Assembly: GCA_011947345.1 (NCBI GenBank)
Contig: JAAVTG010000252.1
Span: 1 to 58,047 of the forward strand
Length of the DNA stretch: 58,047 nucleotides
Reading direction: 5' to 3'
Source of the DNA: Phytophthora quininea
Taxonomy: Eukaryota > Oomycota > Peronosporomycetes > Peronosporales > Peronosporaceae
The notes beneath the pieces were generated by a model. The model did no database searches. It was not told the DNA's origin and was given only the letters and a program-made list of their open reading frames with translations. The position numbers were made by a program, and so were the translations under genes. Below are positions 30,514 through 41,500 of this stretch, one piece after another; within the stretch, counting starts at the first letter, position 1, and the number at the start of each line of letters is the position of its first letter.

Positions 30514-31420
30514 CTACACTCCAGTACATCCGTCGAGGTCCATCCTGAGAGCTGTAATCCCCTCAGCAACACGCGCTCCCAAGGCCTTGACAAGGTCTTG
30601 CACACTGATGCGTAGCTTGACCGTCTCAGCACCCCTCCGAGCCACAGGAACGCCGGCTTCAACTTGGCAATATCTCCAGCCACGATCACCTACGCACAAC
30701 AAGCGAATCAGTCAGCAATTTGTTAGCCTCTCTTCTTCGATCGACGCACCGGAATGGGCGTCTTCATGCCGAACGTCGACACCCCGTTGTGTCCGAACCC
30801 TGTCAGCTCCTCCGACACCTGCATACCAGTCTTCTTTCAGCACAACTTCCCTCTAATACAGCCGTCACCGCCACTAGCCCTACCTCTCCGGGAGCATGCT
30901 GGAAGTTGAATTTCTTGCGGGACGGACGCTCCGCCTCGGGAATACTGTCACGCACAAAGCGCCTTAGCTGCTCCGCATCCAGCTTCGAGTTGTACTGCAG
31001 AACCACGCAGTAGTAGCTGCAAATGACACGCCCCATTACTGCAAGTCCTCTCACAATGCTCATCTGGTCTGCACCCACCGACTGTTGAGCGGGTCCTCGA
31101 CGCCGTTGTTAATGCACGCCACGTTCTCCACGACGATGCTCTTGCACAGGTGCGGGATCTCGCAGTCCAGCAGCTCCCTACCCATGAAAACCCTACGTCA
31201 TGAAAGCTCTTTGCCATTCAAAACCGCGTGCACCTCACCCTCGCCGGGCCAACGACCACTTGTAGTAGTCTCCGGGGGCAGTTTTGAGCGCGGCACTGGC
31301 CAGTTTCTCTCTCTGCAAATGCCTCTTCACTCGGTTCACCCCTTCCAAGTCCTCCAGAGCGCGCTCTATCGCTGCTAGCCGCTTCTGCGTTGTCGCCAGC
31401 CGCGCCACCACCTCGTCCAT
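30514..31420 (-). CDS. YbaK / aminoacyl-tRNA-synthetase-associated domain protein
   Basis: Relative of trans-editing deacylases that hydrolyse mischarged tRNAs; the eukaryotic subfamily has an N-terminal coiled coil. Five exons: 31239-31420, 31079-31177, 30884-31016, 30750-30818, 30514-30689; four GT-AG introns of 60-65 nt. Coiled coil TTQKRLAAIERALEDLEGVN; then LCKSIVVENVAC, SRYYCVVLQYNSKLDAEQL, KKFNFQHAPGE, LTGFGHNGVSTFGMKTPIPV and LKPAFLWLGGG with VKLRISVQDLV, the characteristic order. One base is missing in the C-run 30632-30635 (WLGG^G); with it the total is 660 nt, 219 aa. Last conserved gene before the repeat-rich region. Confidence 0.85.
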
Positions 31421-32449
31421 CGCTGATGATAATGGGTTATATCACCAGTTATACGGCTATTTCCCTAGTTGAAGCGTATATATAACCGATCTCCCATAAA
31501 AATGAGTGCAGCAGGCGATTGCCTTGAGACTAGATCCCAGCGACACACGATAAGCTCGCCGATCAGCTTGTGAATCCAACAACCAGTGACCGACGGTCAC
31601 TGACCATGCCAGGAGATCACAGATTGATCACATTGCCCGACGGCCGCCAGGCGGGACTGACCCGGATTTATATAGAACTTTGTATGCCCCAATGTTGAAG
31701 TCACCAATCTACCATTCACTGCAACTCGTGCTGGGGGCAGCTTCTGGACGTGGTGAAGTTGAGGCCACCGAGTGAAGGTCGGTCGACATTAAGCCGAAGA
31801 TCTTCTTCTCACTTTGGCTTTTGCCAGACACACAAGAGGCAAACTTCCTGCGCGCCTGCTCCACTCACCAGCACTTCAAATACCGGTTCAACACCCCGAA
31901 CTCCAGCCATGGGCAAGTGCAAGAAGACTGACTACCCTGACGGCTGCGGTGTCGTCGAGGAGATACAAGACCTCGATGTTTGGCACCAGCTCTTCGAACC
32001 AGTCGAAGAGGCCCAAGATCCCGATGCGTGGTGTGACGGGGTGTCACACAGCACTTCTCGCAGAGGAAGGCGCTAAGGAATACAAACTCCTAGTGAACGT
32101 GAGTTCACAGAGACTAACTGGCGATAGCGTAAATCTAACGAGCGTAAATCTAAGACTGGGCGTATTAACACCCAATCTCGGACCAAAAACAGCCGATTTA
32201 TGGAAGTCGCAAAAAACAAAACGCTTGGGGAGATATTTACCATCTCCGTACACCTTGGGAAAATTCGCAGTGAAATATATTTACTGTGCAATTTCCACGT
32301 CATGGCACTTACTTGATGCAGAATTATACCATGCGCTACCAGTACCTTTGCCGTTGGTGCGCATGGCTTCACCTACAGAGTAGGACTGCAGAGTGGGACA
32401 ATTATTGTTACCTGCCGAGTAACCACTTGTTTGCCGTACAGCAGCGACG
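31421..32449. other. About 1 kb without a supported gene; start of repeat-rich region
   Basis: Composition becomes AT-richer. An ATG at 31911 opens a 55-codon acidic ORF (MGKCKKTDYPDGCGVVEEIQ..) of unknown nature. 32127-32145 holds two near-copies of GTAAATCTAA. No terminal repeats were identified. Confidence 0.35.
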
Positions 32450-33290
32450 GTTTCTGATGCTGGATCGAAGTCCTACGCACTCTACTACCCACCAAGCGAG
32501 TTATGCAGCGCAACTGCCGGCACGAACAACAGGTATCGCAAGTGCGACCCGAATCGCGATCGGGCGGCACAACACAAGAAGCTAACGATGCTGCGAACCC
32601 TTGTCTCCGAGTGTCAGCGACGTCTGCAAGTGGTGGAAGAGCAGCCTAAGCGACAGCAAGAGCAAGCGAAGTGGATGGAGACGCGTCGCTCGTTTTGCTT
32701 CTGGAAGGACATGGCCACGCTGCAGCGGCGGATGCATGCAAGCGCCGAAGAATGAACCAGCGCCTGCGGGTGATACTGCAGGAGTTGGCCGAATTGTCGT
32801 TGCCTAACGCGCAGAGACTGTTGCAAATGGGACACGGACACTTGCAGGTAGAAGTTGGCCTCTCTGATTTTGAGATGATCTAGGCACTGACAGCATCTCC
32901 TCCTTGGTGTTTTGTAGGAACATCCACAATGGTCGTCCATGCCCAAAGCATGTTCGCGGCACCTGTCTACCGATGCGATGGCGCTGTGTTCCGAGAGATG
33001 GCGGACAGCATTGACGCAGTGTACCGCCACAGTTTGGCGTATTCTGCTCTCGATCGAGCGCTGCGGACGAAGTTTCCGCTAAGTGCGGACGTGAGCGAGC
33101 ATCAACCGACCCTCGCAAAGTCTTGCCGTTCGATCTCGATACTACGGCTACTGGGGCGTCGTTTTGACACCCGACGAGGAGGTTCGACTACCAGACAGAC
33201 TCTCCTCACGTACGTTCCTGACGATCGTATTCCAGATCTTCTAATGTATTTATCTTGGTGTCATGGGTGACGACACCGTTATCGAAATTT
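32450..33290 (+). pseudogene. Decayed oomycete M96/bZIP-like gene
   Basis: Fragments in order on one strand but different frames: a basic RYRK-type patch before a leucine-rich heptad run (LRTLVSECQRRLQVVEEQ, 32590-32645), WMETRRSFCFWKDMATLQRR, LRVILQELAELSLPNAQRLL, FREMADSIDAVYRHS (32990-33035) and VLPFDLDTTATGASF (33122-33165). This order of bZIP-like basic-helix, FREMADSI-type and PFD motifs recalls the large oomycete bZIP-like / M96 mating-specific family. Stops and frame changes are frequent; no intact gene. The family name is from memory of motifs, not a search. Confidence 0.4.
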
Positions 33291-33444
33291 TGGCGAAGTG
33301 CGGAACCGATAAGCGGTGATCGTCACTAGAGGACCTCACTACAATAAACTGTAAATGCTACATGCTGTTGGAGGAATGCGAAATGCTTTTTGCATCGAAT
33401 CTAAAGGCCAATCTCTATGTACACGTCAATAGCATGCTGACATT

Positions 33445-33459
33445 AGGGGTTTCAAAATC
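33445..33459 (+). repeat. Harbinger left TIR
   Basis: AGGGGTTTCAAAATC, exact inverse match to 38487-38501, preceded by the target-site copy ATT. Confidence 0.85.
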
Positions 33460-33490
33460 GAGGTTTTCGCGGTTGATTTGACCTCGGCGG

Positions 33491-33530
33491 ATTTGCTCAA
33501 ATCCGCGCGTATTTGCTCAAATCCGCGCGT
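33491..33530 (+). repeat. 20-bp tandem duplication in left subterminal region
   Basis: ATTTGCTCAAATCCGCGCGT occurs twice without a gap. Its CGCGCGTATTT core recurs near the right end, so it may be a transposase-binding site. Confidence 0.7.
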
Positions 33531-33649
33531 ATTTAGGAGCCAGTCCCACTCTGATTTCGGGCTCTGTACCACTCCGTATTCGGACTTTGAAATCCACCAG
33601 CGTCGACGCTGATGTATTTCAAAGTCCGCCACTTACAAAAAGCGTTCAG

Positions 33650-34901
33650 ATGCCTCGCAGGTCGGAGCGGCGGGGGTTCTCCGAGACCTGGACGCAGCTT
33701 GCGCCTACTTTCTCGCAGATGGTGACGAAGCCGAAGGCAACGCGATGTGGATAGCATTCCTGACGGTTTGGACAAGCAGATACCTGTACGATCGCATCGG
33801 CTCGCCCCATCGGGGTAAAGACTTCAGCTCGCTAATGGCTTTATCGGACGGCGATTTTCGCCAGCTTACTCGTGTATCGAAGACCTCTTTTGTTGCATTG
33901 CATGACTACATTGAGAACTTCGCGGGCTTCCATGCTGCGGGCCCGAATGCGCACCATAAGCAACGGCCTGTTTGTCTGCAGCTTGCTGTTGGCTTGGCTC
34001 GCCTCGGCGAGAATGGTAACGGGGCCAGTTTCGGAGAATTCCACAGAAACTTTGGCATCGCGACAGGCTCAGTCGTAGGCTTCACAATGCGAGTTCTACT
34101 AGCTCTTAAAGAAGCGCGAAGTGAGTGGATATCGTGGCCAACTGGAGCTAGACGGCAAGAAATATCCGCTGTGATGGAAGCAGAGGGCTTTCCGGGATGT
34201 GTCGGGTTCATCGATGGGACTACACTGCCGCTATCGCAACGACCTGCCCAGGATGGTAGTAGCTACTGGGATAGGAAGAAGAGGTGCGTAAGCTTGTTGC
34301 GTGTGTAGTTTTCTGCTTCCAACACTAACTTTAAACCAGGTACTCCATATCAATGCAGGTAGTATGCGACTGCGACAAGAGAATTACAGCGGTGCATTGT
34401 GGCTGTCCTGGTTCTTGTGCAGATTCAAATGTTTTTAAACGCATGGGTTTATTTCGAGAGCAGCATAGCTTCTTTGGCTATGGAGAGTATCTTCTTACGG
34501 ACTCTGCGTACCCATCATCGAGAACCGTGTTGCCGGCCTACAAGTCGCCATTAGCAGACCAACCTGACAACAGTGACTTTAACAACTACTTGGCGATGTC
34601 TCGTGTGAGAAACGAGCATACCATTGGAATATTGAAGGGGCGTTGGTCATCGCTACGTGAACTTCGAAACCAGTTGCGGTCGAAGGAAGAGATGACTCAT
34701 TTAATTGATTGGGCTATTGGGTGCTGTGTGCTTCATAATATGATGGCACGACTTGGTGACGGATGGGAGAAAATGTTCTTAGAGCACGATCTCGATCGCG
34801 ACACTGCTGATTTCTCCGAACATGAACTAAGTGGTTCAATCCGCGAGTTGATAAAGCCCATTACGCTTCGGACCCATCGCCGCATGCAAGAAACAGCGTG
34901 A
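33650..34901 (+). CDS. Harbinger transposase (DDE_Tnp_4-type), nearly intact
   Basis: Catalyses excision and insertion of the element. Two exons, 33650-34283 and 34340-34901; the 56-nt intron (GTGCGTAAG..AAACCAG, branch-like CTAAC) restores YWDRKKRYSISMQVVCD. Catalytic aspartates in GFIDGTTLPL and LLTDSAYP; the acidic third residue in RNEHTIGILKGRW; C-terminal helix LIDWAIGCCVLHNMM. One base is missing in the G-run 33672-33676 just after MPRRSERRG; with it the coding length is 1,197 nt (398 aa), the usual size. No internal stop, so the gene may be functional. Confidence 0.85.
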
Positions 34902-35169
34902 TCGATTTGGGTTCTTGTGCTGGTGTCGAGATCTCCTCGTGCTGAAATTGCTAAATCCCGCTTATGCGCAACTGCACCCGTCAAACGAGCCCGAAAAACG
35001 CGCCACTGAAGATGACAGACAACTGGTTCATTATACCGAGGCGAGAATAGCCTTTGTGGCGTCGCTGCTGCTGCGCGTGAAAGGTAAGCTGACTCAAGCG
35101 GTGTTTTTAACTGTTTGTGGAAGTTGTTGGATTACGGGGAGAGCTAAACAAAACGAAACAGACGAAGAG

Positions 35170-36480
35170 AAGGCTTGAGGAACAGCGCTCCGCTGATGAT
35201 CAAGATGAGTTTGCTGCACCCGGGGGCGAGAGACACGAGCATGGAGGCGTTTACCGCTTACGGGCTATGATCGACAGCACAAGAGATACAACCACCGGCC
35301 ACGAGATCATCCTGCAATTGCTGAAGCCTGAAGTGCGCTTCGAGAACCGGTTCTTGTCGGTGGAGGTGCTGGTGGTGGCGGGAGCCCCCATGAGCGGTTT
35401 CATTCAGCCGGGCTCCATGACGCTGATCCAAGCGCTGGCAAGGCCATATTCCTCCTGGCAAGCTGCAGGACAACGCTAAGATCTAGAACGTTAGAGAGAT
35501 TCTGTATTCGGGTCTGCGCGGCGATGAGATCGATCTCGTCTAGCTGGCCGGACTCATCGACCAGACGGACAACCGCACCCCGACGCTGACGGTGCACAAG
35601 GCGTTCGAGTTTGCCAACACGTACGTGAACGCGCGACCGGAGGACCAACCGGACGAGGTGCGGGGCATCGCGGCGCTGCGCACGGAGCTGTTCCTTAATA
35701 TTTTGGGTCTGGAGAACTGCGTTGGCACGATGGTGGGAAATGCCCTGCTGCGCGGTGTCTGTGGTGGTGAGCGCTAGCGTGTGACGGTGGGCGAGGTGTT
35801 GATGGGCGGTCAAAACATTTTGTGTGATGAAATCTCCATGGGTCTGGACAGTGCCGCCACGTTCGACATCACCAAGTCACTGCGCACGTGGTGCCAGATA
35901 TTGGGAGGATCGGTGATGGTGGCTTTGCTGCCGCCGACGCCTGAGGTAATGGAGCAGGTTGACGGTTTCTTGATGATTATCGAGGGATATAGTGAACCAC
36001 GGCCCCCGGATGGAGATCTTGGACTGCTTCGAGGAGCGTGGTTTCATATGTCTGGCCAAGGGCTTGGCTAACCTAGCGCTCTCGAAACAGCAGTCAGACT
36101 TTGGCTTGGCTTTCATGCCCAGCACGATGCTGCTCCTCAACTGCCAAAAGTTTGTGGCTGCGTGGTTCCCCACTACTCTGCGGAAATCTAATCGAGGCGG
36201 TCATCGGCGTCGTCAAGGGCATGATCTACTTCATTGTCAACTCGGCATACTACCTGCTCATGATCTTCTTCAGTATTGCTCTGTTCCAGCGTCAGTCGTG
36301 GCAGCAGATTATGATACTGTTGGAGTTGCCCAAGGTATTTTACATACAATTCCGACAGAACTACATGTACGTGCGCGATCGCGGAGAGCGTGGTGCAAAC
36401 ATCAGTGTATTTCGTGGTGGGCATGTTCTTAAACTTCACGGGTAGGGTCACCCTGTTGTTCAAGAAGTAAATCATGTTCT
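35170..36480 (+). pseudogene. PDR/ABCG-type ABC transporter fragment inside the Harbinger element
   Basis: Collinear pieces of the first nucleotide-binding domain and start of the first membrane domain: VRFENRFLSVEVLV, GFIQPGSMTLI, AGKLQDNAK, ILYSGLRGDEIDLV, FEFANTYVNARPEDQP, ELFLNILGLENC, ABC signature GVCGGERxRVTVGE, Walker B ILCDEISMGLDSAATFD, VALLPPTPEVMEQVDGFLMI, DCFEERGF, then after a deletion LALSKQQSDFGLAFMPSTML, and MIFFSIALFQRQSWQQ. Walker A is lost or unreadable, and several frame changes, stops and at least one in-gene deletion are present. Non-functional as a transporter. Host origin is inferred from the family (plant-pathogen PDR pumps). Confidence 0.8.
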
Positions 36481-37226
36481 ATCTGGTGCTATGCTTCCAG
36501 CATACCACTAGCGTCTACGTGATGACCTGTCGCCGAGTATCACGGCGCGTCAAGAGTGGTGTTGATCAGAGTGCTTCTCCCTTTGCATGGAATTGACGGC
36601 TAAGCTGGACCAAGTGAAAATTTAGCTCCCAGTCAGCTTTGTCGGTGTTTCGCTTTGGGTGTAAGTGATTCTTTTGCTGACCGTTCGCTGGTGGTTCGGG
36701 ACCGGCGGCCTTCGAATTACGACCGCTGTCTGGACGCCAGACTCTGGAGGGGATCCGCTGGTTGTACATCGCGCAGGATCAGATATGACCGCTGCACTAA
36801 ACTTGTTACACAATCATCAGGAATAACATCAAACCCAAGAGGAACAGACCCGCCAGGAGCAGCGGCAGCACCAGTCGCACGGAGAGCGGCAACCATGTTG
36901 GCTGAAATCAGCAGGAAAAGGGGTCCCCGCCATCGCGACAAACAGCTAGATCAATATCAAAACAAACGAAAGTACCGGTTCCAAGTAGCAAGGAGTATCC
37001 AGCGGCGGTATCGCCACCACCGCGCCTGGCAATCAGCAATAAAAGCAAGCAAGTAATATACAACGGGCAGCATTGGTGGTGGTCTGGCAATAAATACCAC
37101 GGCCGCCAAGCACCTGCACGGGTGGCAACCAACCCAGCGACAAAAGATCCGGCGGCATGATGGAGGCTTAGGCCCCGGCGTCGCAAGCAAGCACGAGACA
37201 ACAGCATTATGGCAGTGGCGGCGGTG
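36481..37226. other. Internal Harbinger sequence, no recognised gene
   Basis: Between the ABC fragment and the 3' end of the DNA-binding-protein gene. Open frames on the minus strand (e.g. 36717-36941, MSRWRGPLFLLISANMVAAL) are hydrophobic but unrecognised. Could be 3' flank of the captured segment. Confidence 0.35.
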
Positions 37227-38281
37227 CTAAGACGAAGGTTTTATCGTGACCGGTCTTGTCTTGCGTGGCTTCTTTGAAGGGCGTGTTGTCTGCTCAGAAT
37301 GGGTGCCGCGAGATGACCGCGCGCGTGACACCGCTGCCGCTCTTTCAGACGTTGTTTCGCTGTGGGAAATTTGCTGAGGGTCTTCTGTAGCTGATGGCGA
37401 CGGTGTGGTACCGGATGCCGCTCTACTGACCGGCGTTTCCAGACGGCGATTTTGCTGAGCATCTTGAGTGTTTGATGTGGTGGGTGAATGGGGTTGCTGA
37501 AAATCTGGAGTAGCTGGTGCTGTGGGTGAAGCAACGGGAGCCGCGCTTCTTGTCGTCGTTTCCGTTTGAAGACCTTGCTGGATAGGTTGCAAGAGCGGGG
37601 AAGCGGGTGTCATACTGACCGGTGTTAGTTGCGTCAGTGGAATGTTGTCGAAGTCTTCATCTGACGTATCGCTTAGGGAGAAACTTGGTGAACGGGAAGT
37701 TAAACGAGCGACGACATAACCGGTAGATGGCGTGTCCACGTCGGATTCGGCTCGGTCGCCACCGTCCGCAAAGGAACCAAAGGCTTCTCCATCCTCTCCA
37801 CCTTCTCCATCTTCGTCGTCATTTCTTCGAAGTGGTGAAGCATCCTGAACGCTTTCCGTGGAATCGTACACATCCAGGGGCTCGATGTTGGCCTTGTTCC
37901 CGAATAGTTTGTCCATGCGCTCGTAGCATGGACACATGGACTCCAGTTTTTGGATCATGTTATAGATGCCGTTGGTTTCGTCCTCGGGCGTGATGCCTGC
38001 CCCAGTTGAAGAGGCGTAAGTCTTCGCGCGCTGATAACGTTTTTATAGGTTGCAAACCGCTCTCGCATTTGTTTTGGATTCAGCGCAAACTTGCCAGCCG
38101 TGCTCTTCGACAGAGCTTCTGCCATAGCCTTGAATCCCGCCGTCTTTGTCGACTGCCGATCAATAGCTGTTTGCTTGGAAACACCGAAACATCGTGCAAA
38201 ATTTGGAGGATGTTCCAGCCAAAGCACGATGGCTAGTAGATGTTCAGTCTTCAGATGCTCATGTTTCGTGGCTTTCGCCAT
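37227..38281 (-). CDS. Harbinger accessory DNA-binding protein (Myb/SANT-like)
   Basis: PIF/Harbinger elements encode a second, Myb-like protein that brings the transposase to the ends; this gene fits that role. Starts MAKATKHEHLKTEHLLAIVL (38281), helical N-terminus with WLEHPPNFARCFG, KTAGFKAMAEALS and LNPKQMRERFATYKN, then GITPEDETNGIYNMIQKLESMC .. YERMDKLFGNKANIEP, then an acidic, Ser/Thr/Pro-rich tail ending in a basic patch (RPSKKPRKTRPVTIK), a possible nuclear signal. One base is missing near 38028; with it the length is 1,056 nt, 351 aa. Convergent with the transposase gene. Confidence 0.7.
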
Positions 38282-38486
38282 CTCCACGCGTTTTCCAGAC
38301 TGGCGCTGTCGCCGACTCGGCGGCCGAGAGCTATTAGGAGCGGTCAAAGGGAATCCGCCAGGGTGGCGCCAGACACTCCGTCGGATTTGGGCGAGGTATC
38401 TGGTCGGATTTCGACGCGGTACCACTGCTAATTTGAGCCTGTACCACATGTGTAAATACGCGCGTATTTCAAATTTGGATTTGGGG

Positions 38487-38501
38487 GATTTTGAAACCCC
38501 T
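38487..38501 (-). repeat. Harbinger right TIR
   Basis: GATTTTGAAACCCCT, inverse complement of 33445-33459, followed by the target-site copy ATT. A perfect 16-bp palindrome AAATACGCGCGTATTT lies just inside at 38454-38469. Confidence 0.85.
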
Positions 38502-38518
38502 ATTGAAAGCTTCATGTA

Positions 38519-41500
38519 TTACAATTTTTTGCTGTTGTCCTCATTGTCAGGGACGTAAAATACTACGAGATTAATGTATTTTGCTGCGCTCTTCAGATTA
38601 TCAATCTTTCTGAGCACTTGCTTGTCCTCCAATGTTGATTTGGGGAAATTTACTCGAAATTGTTCGAGACCGTCTCGAGTTCGGATTGTGGGTTTTTCGT
38701 AAAGCATTGTTCGAAAAATTCAGCTACTAGGGCAGACGTGAACTCGCGTCTTGCATTTGGTGGTTTTGAATCTTGTTCGCTTGTGGCATCGGAAGCTGTA
38801 GCTGCAGAACCAGTGCTTTTCTTCTGTGCCTTTACAAGTTTTCCTATTTCCATTCGAATCTCATTTTATTGTGGCAAGTCAAATCTGTTGAAGGTATCGC
38901 TGAAGAAGGACTTCCAACATAAGTCCCGGGCCAAGCTTGCGGGACTTCTCTTTTCGACCTCTCTCGAAAAGCTCTTCTATATCGGATCGAAATGGACCAA
39001 TATATCGAGTACCATACGTCTCTCCTCGTTTGAGACGCCTTGCCCAACCACGTGAGAACTCTCCTGCGAGATTTTTATCATCACCAAGATCGCTAATTCG
39101 ATTCGAGCACGAACCTGATGCTTCCTGGACACACAAAGCACCATCACGATGAAGGTTCAGGTCAATCTTTATAGCGTATGAAACCGCATCGTTTGTTGGT
39201 GTTGGAGACCCCCTCACGGGAGGTAGGGATTTTTTCCACCGGCGGGTTCTACGTCTAAGCTGATCATCTGTAGCGACTAAAATTTCAGTAGCTGGTCCAC
39301 ATTTTGTCTCTGCTTCAACGACTTCGGTATTACTAGCACAAAATTCGAGATCATCATCGGAAATTTCTAGCTCTGCGTCACTGTCTGCTATAGCAGTTAA
39401 TTCTTTAATATTGACTTCATTGTTTTCATCAATGCAGCTCGGATAAACATCGACGACAGATTCTTCACTTTGAGATTCATCGTCTTCTTCAAAGCTACAT
39501 TGTGGATGCTCTGGATCGCAATGTACTACGATTCCATTTGCAATACACGAATGTTCGAACAATCGCAGAGTGAATGGAGGGCAACCTCGGTATCCTGGAT
39601 TTTGGGGACATCCTCCAGATTTATCGTGATATTCAATTTGCACATCATTTGTCCGGGCCAACCGACTTCTCAGCTTCGTTTCCATATTTGCCACCGTGTT
39701 GAGAAGCTCGTTTAGCCGATCTCTGTCATGATCTACCAGCTCAGCCGTAGAATTTGGAAGTCCATCGCGATCTTCAAGCCCACGACAGCTTGGCTTGGTG
39801 TAACGCAATTGTTGCCTTCTTTCACCCAACTCAATAGTAGTTGCATCGACTTTGCAAAGTGTGCGTCTAAAATGCTCTTTCCATCTTGTGTCTGTGTGTG
39901 TAGGAAACGCTCTATGCGAATACCATGAAAACTCGAAAGATACGGAAACAGTAGGGGCAAAAATTTTGGGCTCCTCGAAAGAGCGACAGCGAGGCTGAAT
40001 GCGAAGAATCTGTTGTGTGCAACGACTGTCGAAGCGTTTTCCATTTCTTTGATCACGTGATTTCTGTTCTCGAAACGAAAGGGGCTCCTCCTTCTGCATT
40101 ATCTATCATTACAGACTGCCGCGCCAAAGCAAAGCTTTTTCTTGGACACCGACTCCGAGTCATTAATCAACAGCTTGCTATTCAAAAGCTTCAGGACGAT
40201 ATGAAAGCTAGATGTATAACCTAGGAAGGGTCCGATGAAGCTGTCGTGATAATTGACTTCAAAATGAAGCTGGACCCTATTTACTTCAGAGAAAATCCTT
40301 TGAGCACTACGGCAAAAAAGTACGAGTTGGCATGGTCCTAATGCGCAATTCTGGGAGATGGCTGAAAGCGTAGACTCAACTGGCTGTAATTCTGCTGTTG
40401 CTGAAAGGGTTTATCTTGATCATCTTTCACGGGACGACTGCAAACAAGACAAGGCCGCTGTTATCTCTTTGATCGAGGCCATTTTGATGCGTTTGAAAAA
40501 GGATCTTCCTTTTATCAAGCGTATTACGATTCAGTCGGACAATGCAGCTTGCTACCAGGCCGCTTCAAGATTGTGCAGACGACACACGACCTGTTTGCTT
40601 TTCACCCTGTAGTCAAATCCGTACTTTAGATAGGCTCGAGCAATTTCACTTTCTGCAATAAGGCGTTCGACATCATCATTACCGCCAGCAAAACTTGATA
40701 AAATTCGCGTAATCTTATCAAAGGAATCATTTATCAAAACTCCAACGACGTAGCCAACTGCTTGTCGAAGTTTGGCATCACCTGACGTCAACGCAGTAGC
40801 AATTCTAAAAAATATAGCTCGTGATAGTGATGTAGAATCCGATCGTTGCTGGCAATATTCATTGAACATCGCTGTTTTCGACCGCCGTATCGTGATTGCA
40901 GGGAACAACACCACGCGACCATCAACACGAATGTGTTTTGTCCCCCACGATAGAAAAGACACATTCGACGATGACAAAATATATCCAACTACCACTTCCA
41001 CTTCACTTTTGCAGTAGTGCTGGACAGTTCGACGGCGAACATCAATCTTCTTGCCAGAAATCAATGTCAACAAATCACGGTTCTCTTTTGCGAAGGTGTC
41101 ATTCGATGATGAAAATCCCGAAACGAATTCGCATAGTTTTACTTCTGCTCGACTTGCTCAGCTCAGGCAAGCTCTGAGTGTATGTCTCTTGACTGAGTCC
41201 CGCTGTGATTTTGAACAGCATTCATCCATCGTTTCCAGCAATTTGTGATACTTCGTCTCATTGTTATCTGATTGAAGCGCACACGGAGTAAAAATCGATT
41301 CCCACAGAGACTTTGCGCTAGCTTCGGAATTTCCGCAAAACACCAAGCTCACACGATGCATAATATCCTCCAGCAACGACTTTGTGAAGGTCACACTGGC
41401 GTCACTATTCCAGGATCGCGACAATCCTGGAGAGAAGGAACGTGATGGTACACGTAATCTAGGAGGTCCTGGAGGCCGAAAGCACGAAGAACATCGCCAA

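Larger units (their letters stand above)
33445..38501. mobile_element. PIF/Harbinger-type DNA transposon, 5,057 bp, with captured ABC-transporter fragment
   Basis: Bounded by 15-bp perfect terminal inverted repeats AGGGGTTTCAAAATC (33445-33459 and, inverted, 38487-38501) and a 3-bp direct duplication ATT (33442-33444, 38502-38504). Contains a DDE transposase gene (+, 33650-34901), a DNA-binding-protein gene (-, 37227-38281), both almost intact, and a decayed PDR ABC-transporter segment (+, 35170-36480) between them. Subterminal CGCGCGTATTT motifs are present at both ends. It sits inside or at the edge of an older transposon (38519-41804). Confidence 0.85.

Noticed and set aside
36717..36941. 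Secreted effector candidate (hydrophobic N-terminus, minus strand)
   Set aside because: Inside the Harbinger element, no RxLR-type motif, no initiator, composition not convincing.
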